A stretch of 64,000 bases of DNA from Streptomyces sp. WM4235 (GTDB taxonomy: Bacteria; Actinomycetota; Actinomycetes; Streptomycetales; Streptomycetaceae), in the NCBI RefSeq assembly GCF_001279725.1, contig NZ_LGDE01000159.1, positions 1 to 64,000 of the forward strand, written 5' to 3'. Shown one piece after another: positions 53,785 to 62,512 of the stretch. Position numbers and translations under genes: made by a program. The notes under the pieces were generated by a model that did no database searches, had not been told where the DNA came from, and saw nothing but the letters and a program-made list of their open reading frames with translations. The first letter of the stretch is position 1. Each line of letters begins with the position of its first letter.

Positions 53785-55418
53785 CCACGCCGTTCGACCC
53801 GGCGACGGCCCCGGCCCTCGCCGCCGGAGCCACCGAGCACCGGCCGCTGATCATCACCCTGTTCGGGCTGTTCGTCGTCGCCACCCTGATCATCACCGTC
53901 TGGGCCGGCCGTCAGACCAAGGACGCCGCCGACTTCTACGCGGGCGGACGCCAGTTCACCGGCTTCCAGAACGGCCTCGCGATCTCCGGCGACTACATGT
54001 CCGCCGCCTCCTTCCTCGGCATCGCCGGGGCCATCGCGCTCTTCGGCTACGACGGTTTCCTCTACTCCATCGGCTTCCTCGTCGCCTGGCTCGTGGCGCT
54101 GCTGCTCGTCGCCGAACCGCTGCGCAACTCCGGCCGCTACACGATGGGCGACGTCCTGGCCTTCCGCATGCGCCAGCGGCCCGTGCGCACCGCCGCGGGC
54201 ACCTCCACCATCGTGGTCTCGATCTTCTACCTGCTCGCCCAGATGGCCGGCGCGGGCGTCCTCGTCTCCCTGCTCCTGGGCATCACCAGCGACGGCGGCA
54301 AGGTGGCCGTGGTCGCGCTGGTCGGCGTACTGATGATCGTCTACGTGACCATCGGCGGGATGAAGGGCACCACCTGGGTCCAGATGGTCAAGGCGGTGCT
54401 CCTCATCGCGGGCGCCCTGCTGATCACCCTCATGGTGCTGATCGAGTTCAACTTCAACGTCTCGGAGCTGCTGGGCAAGGCCGCCGAGAACAGCGGGCAG
54501 GGTGCCAAGTTCCTTGAGCCGGGGCTCAAGTACGGCAAGGACGCGACGACCAAGCTGGACTTCATCTCCCTCGGCCTCGCCCTCGTCCTGGGCACCGCCG
54601 GCCTGCCGCACATCCTGATCCGCTTCTACACCGTCCCCACGGCGCAGGCCGCCCGCAAGTCCGTGAACTGGGCCATCGGCATCATCGGCGCCTTCTACCT
54701 GATGACCATCGCCCTCGGCTTCGGCGCCGCCGCCCTGCTCAAGCGGGCCGACATCCTGGCCTCCAACAAGGCCGGCAACACCGCCGCCCCGCTGCTCGCC
54801 CAGGAGATCGGCGGCGGCGCCGACTCCACCGGCGGCGCGATCCTGCTCGCCGTGATCTCCGCGGTCGCCTTCGCCACCATCCTCGCCGTCGTCGCGGGCC
54901 TGACCCTGGCCTCCTCCTCGTCCTTCGCCCACGACATCTACGTGAACGTCATCCGCAAGGGCAAGGCCACCGAGAAGGAGGAGGTCCGCGCGGCCCGCTG
55001 GTCCACCGTGGTCATCGGAGCCGTCGCCATCGGCCTCGGCGCCCTCGCCCGCGACCTGAACGTCGCCGGCCTGGTCGCCCTCGCCTTCGCGGTCGCCGCC
55101 TCCGCCAACCTGCCGACGATCCTGTACAGCCTCTTCTGGAAGCGGTTCACCACCCAGGGCGCGCTGTGGTCCATCTACGGAGGCCTGGTCTCGGCCGTCG
55201 GCCTGGTGCTCTTCTCCCCGGTGGTCTCCGGCAAGCCCACCTCGATGTTCAAGGACGCCGACTTCTACTGGTTCCCGCTGGAGAATCCGGGGCTCATCTC
55301 CATCCCGCTCGGCTTCTTCCTGGGATGGCTGGGAACCGTCCTGTCCAAGGAGAAGGCCGACCCCGCCAAGTTCGCCGAGTTGGAAGTCCGCTCCCTGACC
55401 GGAACGGGCGCTGTCTGA
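53781..55418 (+). CDS. actP: Cation/acetate symporter, SSS family
   Basis: The 545-residue sodium:solute symporter has 13 to 14 predicted helices and the family blocks DFYAGGRQFTGFQNGLAISGDYMSAASFLG, TIGGMKGTTWVQMVKA and GLPHILIRFYT. It resembles ActP, which imports acetate and related short acids. The start overlaps the DUF485 gene. From memory the same pair lies beside moaA in S. coelicolor. A terminator with a 12-bp stem follows. Confidence 0.93.
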   Translation: MTTPFDPATAPALAAGATEHRPLIITLFGLFVVATLIITVWAGRQTKDAADFYAGGRQFTGFQNGLAISGDYMSAASFLGIAGAIALFGYDGFLYSIGFLVAWLVALLLVAEPLRNSGRYTMGDVLAFRMRQRPVRTAAGTSTIVVSIFYLLAQMAGAGVLVSLLLGITSDGGKVAVVALVGVLMIVYVTIGGMKGTTWVQMVKAVLLIAGALLITLMVLIEFNFNVSELLGKAAENSGQGAKFLEPGLKYGKDATTKLDFISLGLALVLGTAGLPHILIRFYTVPTAQAARKSVNWAIGIIGAFYLMTIALGFGAAALLKRADILASNKAGNTAAPLLAQEIGGGADSTGGAILLAVISAVAFATILAVVAGLTLASSSSFAHDIYVNVIRKGKATEKEEVRAARWSTVVIGAVAIGLGALARDLNVAGLVALAFAVAASANLPTILYSLFWKRFTTQGALWSIYGGLVSAVGLVLFSPVVSGKPTSMFKDADFYWFPLENPGLISIPLGFFLGWLGTVLSKEKADPAKFAELEVRSLTGTGAV

Positions 55419-55439
55419 GATCCACCGAACACTCAGCGT

Positions 55440-55469
55440 GGCCGCGTCGTACTTCCCTACGACGCGGCC
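55440..55469 (+). terminator. Terminator of the acetate permease operon
   Basis: GGCCGCGTCGTA (55440-55451) and TACGACGCGGCC (55458-55469) pair perfectly around CTTCCC. Confidence 0.88.
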
Positions 55470-55594
55470 GCGCCGTGTCTCGTTCATTCGGGCATCCCTG
55501 TACGGGAGGGCCGTCGCGTAGGCTCGAATACGGCGCATGCGCTCTCGTTCACCGCAGCGCGACCTCTACGACCGGACAGGGGAGGGGGCCCACA

Positions 55595-56584
55595 GTGCTT
55601 CTCGACACCTATGGCCGCGTGGCCACTGACCTGCGCGTCTCGCTCACCGACCGGTGCAATCTGCGCTGTACGTACTGCATGCCCGAGGAAGGCCTGCAGT
55701 GGCTCGGCAAGTCCGACCTGCTCAGCGACGAGGAGATCGTCCGGCTGATTCGGATCGCGGTGACCCGGCTCGGCATCACCGAGGTGCGTTTCACCGGAGG
55801 GGAACCGTTGCTGCGCCCCGGCCTGGTCGGGATCGTCGAACAGTGCGCGGCCCTGGAGCCCCGCCCCAGGATGTCCCTCACCACCAACGGCATCGGCCTC
55901 AAGCGGACCGCACAGGCGCTCAAGGCCGCCGGCCTCGACCGAGTGAACGTTTCGCTGGACACCCTGCGGCCCGAGGTCTTCAAGACCCTCACCCGCCGCG
56001 ACCGGCACAAGGACGTCATCGAGGGCATGGCCGCCGCCCGCGCCGCCGGCCTGACCCCCGTCAAGGTCAACGCCGTGCTGATGCCCGGACTCAACGACGA
56101 CGAGGCCCCCGACCTCCTCGCCTGGGCCGTGGAGAACGAGTACGAGCTCCGCTTCATCGAGCAGATGCCGCTCGACGCCCAGCACGGCTGGAAGCGCGAC
56201 GGCATGATCACCGCGGGCGACATCCTCCAGTCCCTGCGCACCCGCTTCACCCTCACCGAGGAAGGCGCGGACGAACGCGGCTCCGCCCCGGCCGAACGCT
56301 GGGTCGTCGACGGCGGCCCGGCCACCGTCGGCGTCATCGCCTCGGTCACCCGACCCTTCTGCGGCGCCTGCGACCGCACCCGACTGACGGCCGACGGCCA
56401 GATCCGCACCTGCCTGTTCGCCACCGAGGAGTCCGACCTGCGGGCCGCGCTGCGCTCGGGCGCCCCGGACGAGGAGATCGCCCGCCTGTGGAAGGTGGCG
56501 ATGTGGGGCAAGAAGGCCGGGTCCGGCCTCGACGACCCGACCTTCCTCCAGCCCGACCGCCCGATGTCCGCCATCGGCGGCTAG
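55595..56584 (+). CDS. moaA: GTP 3',8-cyclase
   Basis: The 329-residue radical-SAM enzyme carries out the first step of molybdenum cofactor synthesis, making cyclic pyranopterin precursor from GTP. N-terminal cluster ligands are Cys21, Cys25 and Cys28 (CNLRCTYC). The C-terminal cluster has FCGACDRTRL and RTCLF, and the essential GG ends the protein (SAIGG). The GTG start has GGGGAGGGGG seven bases upstream. No other moa gene is adjacent. Confidence 0.96.
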   Translation: MLLDTYGRVATDLRVSLTDRCNLRCTYCMPEEGLQWLGKSDLLSDEEIVRLIRIAVTRLGITEVRFTGGEPLLRPGLVGIVEQCAALEPRPRMSLTTNGIGLKRTAQALKAAGLDRVNVSLDTLRPEVFKTLTRRDRHKDVIEGMAAARAAGLTPVKVNAVLMPGLNDDEAPDLLAWAVENEYELRFIEQMPLDAQHGWKRDGMITAGDILQSLRTRFTLTEEGADERGSAPAERWVVDGGPATVGVIASVTRPFCGACDRTRLTADGQIRTCLFATEESDLRAALRSGAPDEEIARLWKVAMWGKKAGSGLDDPTFLQPDRPMSAIGG

Positions 56585-56639
56585 CACGCCCCTCCCGGCA
56601 CGAAGAACCTCACCGCGGCCCCTCGAAGGCTCGGACCGG

Positions 56640-56894
56640 CTACCGCCGCTCCGAGCCTTCCGGCTGTACCCACTCGTCGAGCCTCACGACGTCCTTGAGG
56701 AAACCGCGGACCCCCAGGAACTGTGAGAGGTGCTCGCGGTGTTCCTCGCACGCCAGCCAGGTCTTCAGCCGCTCGGGCGTGTGGAGGGTCGGGTTGTTCC
56801 ACGCCAGGACCCAGACCGCCGCGTCACGGCAGCCCTTGGCGGAGCAGGTGGGAGCGACGGCGGGTGTGTTGGTGTCCGTATCAGGGGAGTTCAC
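56640..56894 (-). CDS. Small zinc-finger-like hypothetical protein (84 aa)
   Basis: I recognise no function. The 84-residue protein has CSAKGC near residue 17 and CEEHREH near residue 49, which could bind one zinc. The segment between them, AAVWVLAWNNPTLHTPERLKTWLA, is conserved in feel and includes a Trp-rich strand. The end is FLGVRGFLKDVVRLDEWV. It lies convergent with moaA, 55 bp away, and follows DUF3099 on the same strand behind a terminator. Confidence 0.78.
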   Translation of the reverse strand: MNSPDTDTNTPAVAPTCSAKGCRDAAVWVLAWNNPTLHTPERLKTWLACEEHREHLSQFLGVRGFLKDVVRLDEWVQPEGSERR

Positions 56895-56918
56895 GCCTCA
56901 ACCCTACAAACGGAAGGG

Positions 56919-56956
56919 CGACGCCGAGCAGCCACGGGGGGAGCTGCCCGGCGTCG
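56919..56956 (-). terminator. Terminator after the DUF3099 gene
   Basis: Two 14-base arms (56919-56932, 56943-56956) of the type CGACGCCGAGCAGC pair with one mismatch around a 10-base loop. It lies between DUF3099 and the small zinc-finger gene. Confidence 0.7.
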
Positions 56957-57031
56957 GTCCGTCGCTCCGACGGGGGATGCGGAGCGCGTAGGCAGTATGT
57001 CACGCAAGACCCGATGTGGTGCACTGGAACT

Positions 57032-57364
57032 TCATGATTGATCTGAGGTTTTCTTGAGGTTTCCGGGCTCCAGTGCGGGGAGCACAGGAGCCGGCATGAA
57101 GTGTGAGGGGAGGGACGGAGTCGACTCGCGGCCCGCGTTCGCGATGACCACCGCGACGTACGGCAGCAGCGCGCCCGCGACGAGCGTCACGATCGCCACG
57201 TGACGCTCCACGTTCCACAGGACCACCGTGGCGATGACCGACAGGGTCCTGATCACCATCGAGATGACGTACCTGCGTTGCCGGCCCCGCACGTCCTCGG
57301 CGAGACCCATCCGCGCCCCGGTGATCCGGAAGACCTCGGCCCCGTTCCGCTTCGTCCGCTGCAC
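57032..57364 (-). CDS. DUF3099-family membrane protein
   Basis: The 110-residue protein has the DUF3099 start FRITGARMGLAEDVRGRQRRYVISMVIRT, then two transmembrane helices (about 34-50 and 56-76) and a short Pro-rich cytoplasmic end. This actinobacterial family has no known role. GTG 57364 with GGTGGAG close upstream is the likely start. It is divergent from the GlsB-like gene; the 202-bp gap between them should hold both promoters. Confidence 0.87.
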   Translation of the reverse strand: MQRTKRNGAEVFRITGARMGLAEDVRGRQRRYVISMVIRTLSVIATVVLWNVERHVAIVTLVAGALLPYVAVVIANAGRESTPSLPSHFMPAPVLPALEPGNLKKTSDQS

Positions 57365-57566
57365 GTCTCCACCATCCGATCCACCCGCCGGACACGCCCG
57401 GGCCCGGAGGCTTCCACCGTACGCCGGTCCTCCGTCTGGGTGGAGAGCGGGTGCGCCTCGACGTCCCCTTGAGTGGCCCCCGAATGGCGTTGTCCGAAAT
57501 GCGCTGTAGGCCGGTCGGGCCGAGACTGGGCGCACATGCGCACAACGCGCCAGGAGGAGGCTCGAC

Positions 57567-57845
57567 ATGGAATGGGTTTGGGCGATCATCGTCGGTTTTG
57601 TGCTGGGCCTGATTGCCCGGGCCATCCTGCCGGGCAAGCAGCACCAGCCACTCTGGCTGACCACCATCTTCGGCATCCTCGGAGCGCTCCTCGGCAACGC
57701 CGTCTCCCGGTGGATCGGCGTCGAGGACACCAAGGGCATCGACTGGATCCGCCATCTGCTGCAGCTCGCCGGAGCGGTCCTGATCGTCGGCCTGGGCGAC
57801 ATGCTCTACCTGGCCATCCGGGGCAACAAGCGGCAGACGACCTGA
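57567..57845 (+). CDS. GlsB/YeaQ/YmgE-family stress-response membrane protein
   Basis: The 92-residue protein has three transmembrane helices: WAIIVGFVLGLIARAIL, LTTIFGILGALLGNAV and LLQLAGAVLIVGLGDMLYLAI. It shows the family's Gly-rich pattern (GFVLGLIARAILPGKQ). These transglycosylase-associated-like proteins are induced by stress in several bacteria; the mechanism is unknown. GGAGGAGG precedes the ATG. It is followed by two terminators. Confidence 0.92.
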   Translation: MEWVWAIIVGFVLGLIARAILPGKQHQPLWLTTIFGILGALLGNAVSRWIGVEDTKGIDWIRHLLQLAGAVLIVGLGDMLYLAIRGNKRQTT

Positions 57846-57850
57846 ACCCC

Positions 57851-57918
57851 GTCGACCCGGTCCACCGGGTCGACGCGAAGGGGCCGGCCCGGACCACGCG
57901 TCCGAACCGGCCCCTTCG
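57851..57918. terminator. Double hairpin between convergent GlsB-like and tyrS genes
   Basis: A first perfect hairpin has GTCGACCCGG/CCGGGTCGAC (57851-57874, loop TCCA). A second has CGAAGGGGCCGG/CCGGCCCCTTCG (57876-57887 and 57907-57918) with a 19-base loop. Together they end both transcripts. Confidence 0.9.
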
Positions 57919-57952
57919 TCATGCCGTCACCGGGTCACCCCGCGCGAACGGC

Positions 57953-59218
57953 TCAGCCCGTGACCTCGACCGCGGCCAGGTTCTTCTTGCCGCGGCGCAG
58001 CACCAGCCAGCGCCCGTGCAGGAGGTCGGCCGCGGCGGGGACCGCGTCCTCGGCGGTGACCTTCACGTTGTTCACGTAGGCACCGCCCTCCTTCACGGTC
58101 CGGCGCGCGGCCGACTTGCTGGCGACCAGGCCCGTCTCGGCGAGGAGGTCCACGACCAGCCCCGCCTCGGCGACCCGCGCCCGCGGCAGCTCCGACAGGG
58201 CCGCGGCCAGCGTGGCCTCGTCCAGCTCCGTCAGCTCACCCTGACCGAACAGCGCCTTCGACGCGGCGATCACGGCCGCGCACTGGTCGGCGCCGTGCAC
58301 CAGCGTGGTCAGCTCCTCCGCGAGCGCCCGCTGCGCGGCGCGCGCCTGCGGCCGCTCGGCGGTCTGCGCCTCCAGCTCCTCCAGTTCCTCGCGGGACCGG
58401 AAGGACAGGATGCGCATGTAGGTCGAGATGTCCCGGTCGTCCACGTTCAGCCAGAACTGGTAGAACGCGTACGGCGTGGTCATCTCCGGGTCGAGCCAGA
58501 CGGCGCCGCTCTCGGACTTGCCGAACTTGGTGCCGTCCGCCTTGACCATCAGCGGGGTCGCCATGGCGTGGACGTGCGCGTCCGGCTCCAGGCGGTGGAT
58601 CAGGTCGAGACCGGCCGTCAGGTTGCCCCACTGGTCCGAGCCGCCCTGCTGGAGCGTGCAGCCGTAACGGCGGTACAGCTCCAGGAAGTCCATGCCCTGG
58701 AGCAGCTGGTAGCTGAACTCCGTGTAGCTGATGCCCTGGTCGGACTCCAGCCGGCGGGCCACCGAGTCCTTCGTCAGCATCTTGTTGACGCGGAAGTGCT
58801 TGCCGATGTCCCGCAGGAACTCGATGGCGGACAGGCCCGCCGTCCAGTCCAGGTTGTTCACCATGACCGCGGCGTTCTCGCCCTCGAAGGACAGGAACGG
58901 CTCGATCTGCGCACGCAGCCGGCTCACCCAGTTCGCGACCGTGTCCGGGTCGTTCAGGGTGCGCTCGGCCGTCGGGCGCGGGTCGCCGATCTGGCCCGTG
59001 GCCCCGCCGACCAGAGCCAGCGGACGGTGCCCGGCCTGCTGGAGCCGACGCACGGTGAGCACCTGCACCAGGTGTCCCACGTGCAGCGAGGCCGCGGTCG
59101 GGTCGAAACCGCAATAGAACGTGACGGGACCGTCCGCGAAGGCCTTGCGCAGCGCTTCTTCATCGGTGGACAGCGAGAACAGCCCGCGCCACTTCAGTTC
59201 GTCGACGATGTCCGTCAC
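57953..59218 (-). CDS. tyrS: Tyrosyl-tRNA synthetase
   Basis: The 421-residue class I synthetase charges tRNA-Tyr. It has the HIGH-equivalent His46-Val-Gly-His49, tyrosine pocket [14 protein letters not shown] and [11 protein letters not shown], the KMSKS-equivalent Lys231-Phe-Gly-Lys-Ser235, and a C-terminal S4-type domain ([11 protein letters not shown]). GTG start with AAGGAG ten bases upstream. A 13-bp tandem duplication lies in its leader at 59238-59263. No T-box or other leader RNA was seen. Confidence 0.97.
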   Translation of the reverse strand: MTDIVDELKWRGLFSLSTDEEALRKAFADGPVTFYCGFDPTAASLHVGHLVQVLTVRRLQQAGHRPLALVGGATGQIGDPRPTAERTLNDPDTVANWVSRLRAQIEPFLSFEGENAAVMVNNLDWTAGLSAIEFLRDIGKHFRVNKMLTKDSVARRLESDQGISYTEFSYQLLQGMDFLELYRRYGCTLQQGGSDQWGNLTAGLDLIHRLEPDAHVHAMATPLMVKADGTKFGKSESGAVWLDPEMTTPYAFYQFWLNVDDRDISTYMRILSFRSREELEELEAQTAERPQARAAQRALAEELTTLVHGADQCAAVIAASKALFGQGELTELDEATLAAALSELPRARVAEAGLVVDLLAETGLVASKSAARRTVKEGGAYVNNVKVTAEDAVPAAADLLHGRWLVLRRGKKNLAAVEVTG

Positions 59219-59237
59219 GGTTGTGACTCTCCTTGAG

Positions 59238-59263
59238 CGAGATGAAACAGCGAGATGAAACAG
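59238..59263 (-). repeat. 13-bp tandem duplication upstream of tyrS
   Basis: CGAGATGAAACAG is repeated exactly twice (59238-59250, 59251-59263), 20 bp before the tyrS start. It is unusually A-rich for the region and may sit at the promoter. Confidence 0.85.
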
Positions 59264-59327
59264 GGTGCTGAGAGGTTCCCCGCCAGTCTAGGCGGGCAGG
59301 GAACCTCCCCCCGACTCCCCGACCGGC

Positions 59328-60716
59328 TCAGACGCCCTTGCTGACCGAGCTCATGTTGAAGTCCGGGATCCGCAGCGCCGGCATCGCGGCCCGGGTGAAC
59401 CAGTCGCTCCACTCGCGCGGCAGGGTCTGCTCGGTCCGGCCCGCCTCGGAGGCCCGCGACAGCAGGTCCACCGGGGACTCGTTGAAGCGGAAGTTGTTGA
59501 CCTCCCCGACGACCTGACCGTTCTCCACCAGGTACACGCCGTCCCGGGTCAGGCCCGTGAGCAGCAGAGTCGCCGGGTCCACCTCGCGGATGTACCAGAG
59601 GCAGGTCAGCAGCAGACCGCGCTCGGTCGCGGCGACCATCTCCTCCAGCGAGCGGTCGCCGCCGCCGTCGAGGATCAGGTTCCCGAAGCCGGGCGAGACC
59701 GGCTGCCCGGTCAGCTCCGCGCTGTGCCGGGTCGTCGTCAGCCGGGCCAGCTCGCCCCCGCTGATCCACTCCGTCGCCGGGACGGCCAGGCCGTTGTCGA
59801 AGACGGAGGCGTCGTCGCCCGAGCTGTGCGCGATCACGAACGGCGCCGACTCCAGACCCGGCGCGTTCGGGTCACTGCGCAGGGTCAGCGGCAGCTCGGA
59901 CAGCTTCTCGCCGAGCCTGGTCCCGCCGCCGGGCTTGGAGAAGACCGTCCGGCCCTCCACCGCGTCCCGCGCCGACGCCGACCACATCTGGTAGATCATC
60001 AGGTCGGCGACCGCCGTCGGCGGCAGCAGCGTCTCGTACCGCCCGGCGGGCAGCTCGATCTTCCGCTCCGCCCAACCGAGGCGCACCGCGAGCTCCGCGT
60101 CCAGGACGGTGGGGTCCACGTCCGTGAAGTCCCGGGTGGAGCGGCCCGCCCACGCCGACCGCAGCCGGTCGGGGGACTTCGCGTTGAGCTCCAGGGTGCC
60201 GTTGGGCTGGTCGTGCCGCAGCCGCAGCCCCGCGGACGTGCCGATGTACGTGGAGACCAGCTCGTGGTTGGCGAAACCGTACAGCTCGCGCCCGCCCGCA
60301 CGGGCCCGGGCGAAGGCCTCGCCGAGCGCCGGGGCGAACCGCTCGAACACCGCCGAGGAGGTCTCGGCGGGGCCCTCGGTGAAGTCCGTCGAGGCCGGGA
60401 CCCCGGTCACCAGGGGCTGCGCGTCCTCGGCCGAGGCGCCGGCCCGAGCGGCCTCCTCGGCGGCCCGGACCAGCGGCTCCAGATCGGCGGCGGTGACGGC
60501 GGAGCGCGACACGACCCCCGAGGCCGTGCCCTCCTTGCCGTCGACCGTCGCGATGACCGTCAGGGTGCGGCCCCGGGTGACGCCGTTCGTGGTGAGCGCG
60601 TTGCCCGCCCAGCGCAGGTTGGCGCTCGACTCCTCGTCCGCGATGACGACGCAGCCGTCCGCCGTGGACAGCTCCAGCGCGCGCTCGACGATCTCGTGCG
60701 GCTTCGTGCGGCTCAT
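59328..60716 (-). CDS. tldE: TldE/PmbA-type metallopeptidase subunit
   Basis: The 462-residue protein is the non-catalytic or helper half of the TldD/TldE protease, which trims peptides such as modified-peptide precursors in enterobacteria. Family blocks are ADEESSANLRWAGNALTTNG near the N-terminus, NARSPDRLRSAW-like NAKSPDRL, and the C-terminal GNLILDGGGDRSLEEMVAATERGLLLTCLWYIREVDP. No HExxxH is present, as expected. The start overlaps a 31-codon ORF that separates it from tldD. Confidence 0.92.
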   Translation of the reverse strand: MSRTKPHEIVERALELSTADGCVVIADEESSANLRWAGNALTTNGVTRGRTLTVIATVDGKEGTASGVVSRSAVTAADLEPLVRAAEEAARAGASAEDAQPLVTGVPASTDFTEGPAETSSAVFERFAPALGEAFARARAGGRELYGFANHELVSTYIGTSAGLRLRHDQPNGTLELNAKSPDRLRSAWAGRSTRDFTDVDPTVLDAELAVRLGWAERKIELPAGRYETLLPPTAVADLMIYQMWSASARDAVEGRTVFSKPGGGTRLGEKLSELPLTLRSDPNAPGLESAPFVIAHSSGDDASVFDNGLAVPATEWISGGELARLTTTRHSAELTGQPVSPGFGNLILDGGGDRSLEEMVAATERGLLLTCLWYIREVDPATLLLTGLTRDGVYLVENGQVVGEVNNFRFNESPVDLLSRASEAGRTEQTLPREWSDWFTRAAMPALRIPDFNMSSVSKGV

Positions 60717-60808
60717 CGGCCGGCCTCCTGCGTGGTGTTCAGACGGTGCCGTCCCGGGGGGCGACCCCCGGACCCCCGGCGGATCGCGTGGTGATCGTGC
60801 GCGGTCAT
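60713..60808 (-). CDS. 31-residue ORF created by junction duplication, coupled to tldD and tldE
   Basis: ATG at 60808 overlaps the tldD stop (ATGA) and the stop at 60715-60713 overlaps the tldE start (ATGA). The encoded peptide begins MTAHDHHAIRRG and ends NTTQEAGR, the same eight residues that end TldD. It has the same GCAGGAGG ribosome-binding region on both sides. It is probably a by-product of a duplication, yet may be translated. Expression is not shown. Confidence 0.4.
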   Translation of the reverse strand: MTAHDHHAIRRGSGGRPPGRHRLNTTQEAGR

Positions 60809-60834
60809 CGGCCGGCCTCCTGCGTGGTGTTCAG
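60713..60834 (-). repeat. 30-bp direct repeat flanking a 62-bp palindromic insert
   Basis: Identical 30-bp segments lie at 60713-60742 and 60805-60834. Each spans the last codons of tldD, a ribosome-binding site and an ATGA junction. The 62 bp between (60743-60804) contain a GC-rich inverted repeat GTCCCGGGGG/CCCCCGGAC. The arrangement looks like a target-site duplication around a small palindromic element. Confidence 0.8.
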
Positions 60835-62328
60835 GATGTTCACGTCGCGGAACAGCGCGGACGGGCAGCCGTGCGAGACCGCGGCGACCTGGCCCGGCTG
60901 GGCCTTGCCGCAGTTGAAGGCGCCGCCCAGGACGTAGGTCTGCGGGCCGCCGACCTTCTCCATCGAGCCCCAGAAGTCGGTGGTCGTCGCCTGGTACGCG
61001 ACGTCGCGCAACTGCCCCGCCAGCCGGCCGTTCTCGATCCGGAAGAAGCGCTGCCCGGTGAACTGGAAGTTGTGGCGCTGCATGTCGATCGACCAGGAAC
61101 GGTCGCCGACCACGTAGATCCCGCGCTCCACCCCGCCGATCAGGTCCTCGGTCGACAGACCGCCCGGGTCCGGCCGGAGCGAGACGTTCGCCATCCGCTG
61201 CACCGGGACGTGCCCGGGGGAGTCGGCGTACGCGCAACCGTTGGAGCGGCCGAGGCCCGTCAGCTTCGCGATCCGCCGGTCGAGCTGGTATCCGGCCAGG
61301 GTGCCGTCCTTGACCAGGTCCCAGCTCTGCGCCTCGACGCCCTCGTCGTCGTAGCCGATGGTGGCCAGTCCGTGCTCGGCGGTGCGGTCACCGGTCACGT
61401 TCATGATCGAGGAGCCGTACTTGAGCGTGCCGAGCTGGTCGAAGGTGGCGAAGGAGGTCCCCGCGTACGCGGCCTCGTATCCCAGCGCCCGGTCCAACTC
61501 GGTGGCGTGCCCGATGGACTCGTGGATGGTCAGCCACAGGTTGGACGGGTCCACGACCAGGTCGTAGCGCCCGGCGCGCACGCTCGGTGCCCGCATCTTC
61601 TCGGCGAGCAGGTCGGGGATCCCCTCCAGCTCCGCGTTCCAGTCCCAGCCGGTACCGGTCAGGTACTCCCAGCCGCGGCCGGCGGGCGGGGCGATGGTGC
61701 GCATCGAGTCGAACCCGCCGGTGGCCGCGTCGACGGCGACCGCGGTGAGCTGCGGGTGGATCCGTACGCGCTGCTGGGTGGTGACGGTGCCCGCCGTGTC
61801 CGCGTAGAACTTGTTCTCGTGGACGGCGAGCAGCGAGGCGTCCACGTGGGCCACCCCGTCCGCCGCGAGCAGGCGCGCGCTCCAGTCGGCGAGCAGCGCC
61901 GACTTCTCCGCGTCCGGCACCTCGAACGGGTTCACGTCGTAGGCGGAGATCCACGTCTTGTCGGCGTGGACCGGCTCGTCGGCGAGCTCGACGCGCTCGT
62001 CCGAACCGGCGGCCTTGATCACCCGCGCCGACAGCTTCGCCATGGCCACGGCCTGCGAGGCCACCTTGGCGGCGCCGTCCATGGTCAGGTCCACACCGGA
62101 GGCGAACCCCCAGCTGCCCCCGTGCACCACCCGGACCGCGTAGCCGAGGTCCGTGGAGTCGGATCCGCCCGATGGTTTGGCGTCCCGCAGCCGCCAGGAG
62201 GCGCTGCGCACGCGCTCCAGCCGGAAGTCGGCATGGTCGGAGCCCAGCGCGCGGGCCCGGGCGAGCGCCGCGTCGGCGAGCGCCCGCAAGGGCAGCGCGG
62301 TGAAGGCCGCGTCGATGGAATGGGGCAC
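60805..62328 (-). CDS. tldD: TldD-type metallopeptidase, catalytic subunit
   Basis: The 507-residue protein carries the zinc motif of the family, HESIGHATELD (HExxxH), and a second metal-region cysteine in LGGAFNCGKAQPGQ. ADFRLERVRSASWRLRD and GSWGFASGVDLTMDGA mark the N-terminal domain. With TldE it forms the heterodimeric protease. The GTG start has GGGAGGA at optimal spacing, better than other starts upstream. Its natural junction to tldE has been duplicated. Confidence 0.94.
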   Translation of the reverse strand: MPHSIDAAFTALPLRALADAALARARALGSDHADFRLERVRSASWRLRDAKPSGGSDSTDLGYAVRVVHGGSWGFASGVDLTMDGAAKVASQAVAMAKLSARVIKAAGSDERVELADEPVHADKTWISAYDVNPFEVPDAEKSALLADWSARLLAADGVAHVDASLLAVHENKFYADTAGTVTTQQRVRIHPQLTAVAVDAATGGFDSMRTIAPPAGRGWEYLTGTGWDWNAELEGIPDLLAEKMRAPSVRAGRYDLVVDPSNLWLTIHESIGHATELDRALGYEAAYAGTSFATFDQLGTLKYGSSIMNVTGDRTAEHGLATIGYDDEGVEAQSWDLVKDGTLAGYQLDRRIAKLTGLGRSNGCAYADSPGHVPVQRMANVSLRPDPGGLSTEDLIGGVERGIYVVGDRSWSIDMQRHNFQFTGQRFFRIENGRLAGQLRDVAYQATTTDFWGSMEKVGGPQTYVLGGAFNCGKAQPGQVAAVSHGCPSALFRDVNILNTTQEAGR

Positions 62329-62512
62329 GGAATTCCTCCCGGGGTCGGGGCCGGTCGCCCCGATCATGTCGCGCTCGGGGCTCGTGTGCCTACATCTTTC
62401 TGTAGGGACTCGACAGAGCCCGCCGCAAGGCCCTGTCGGGGCCCGATTCTCCGTAAGGACGATGCGACCTATAGGTTTTTGGTACTCAGACAGCTAGCGA
62501 AAGGGTGATCCG

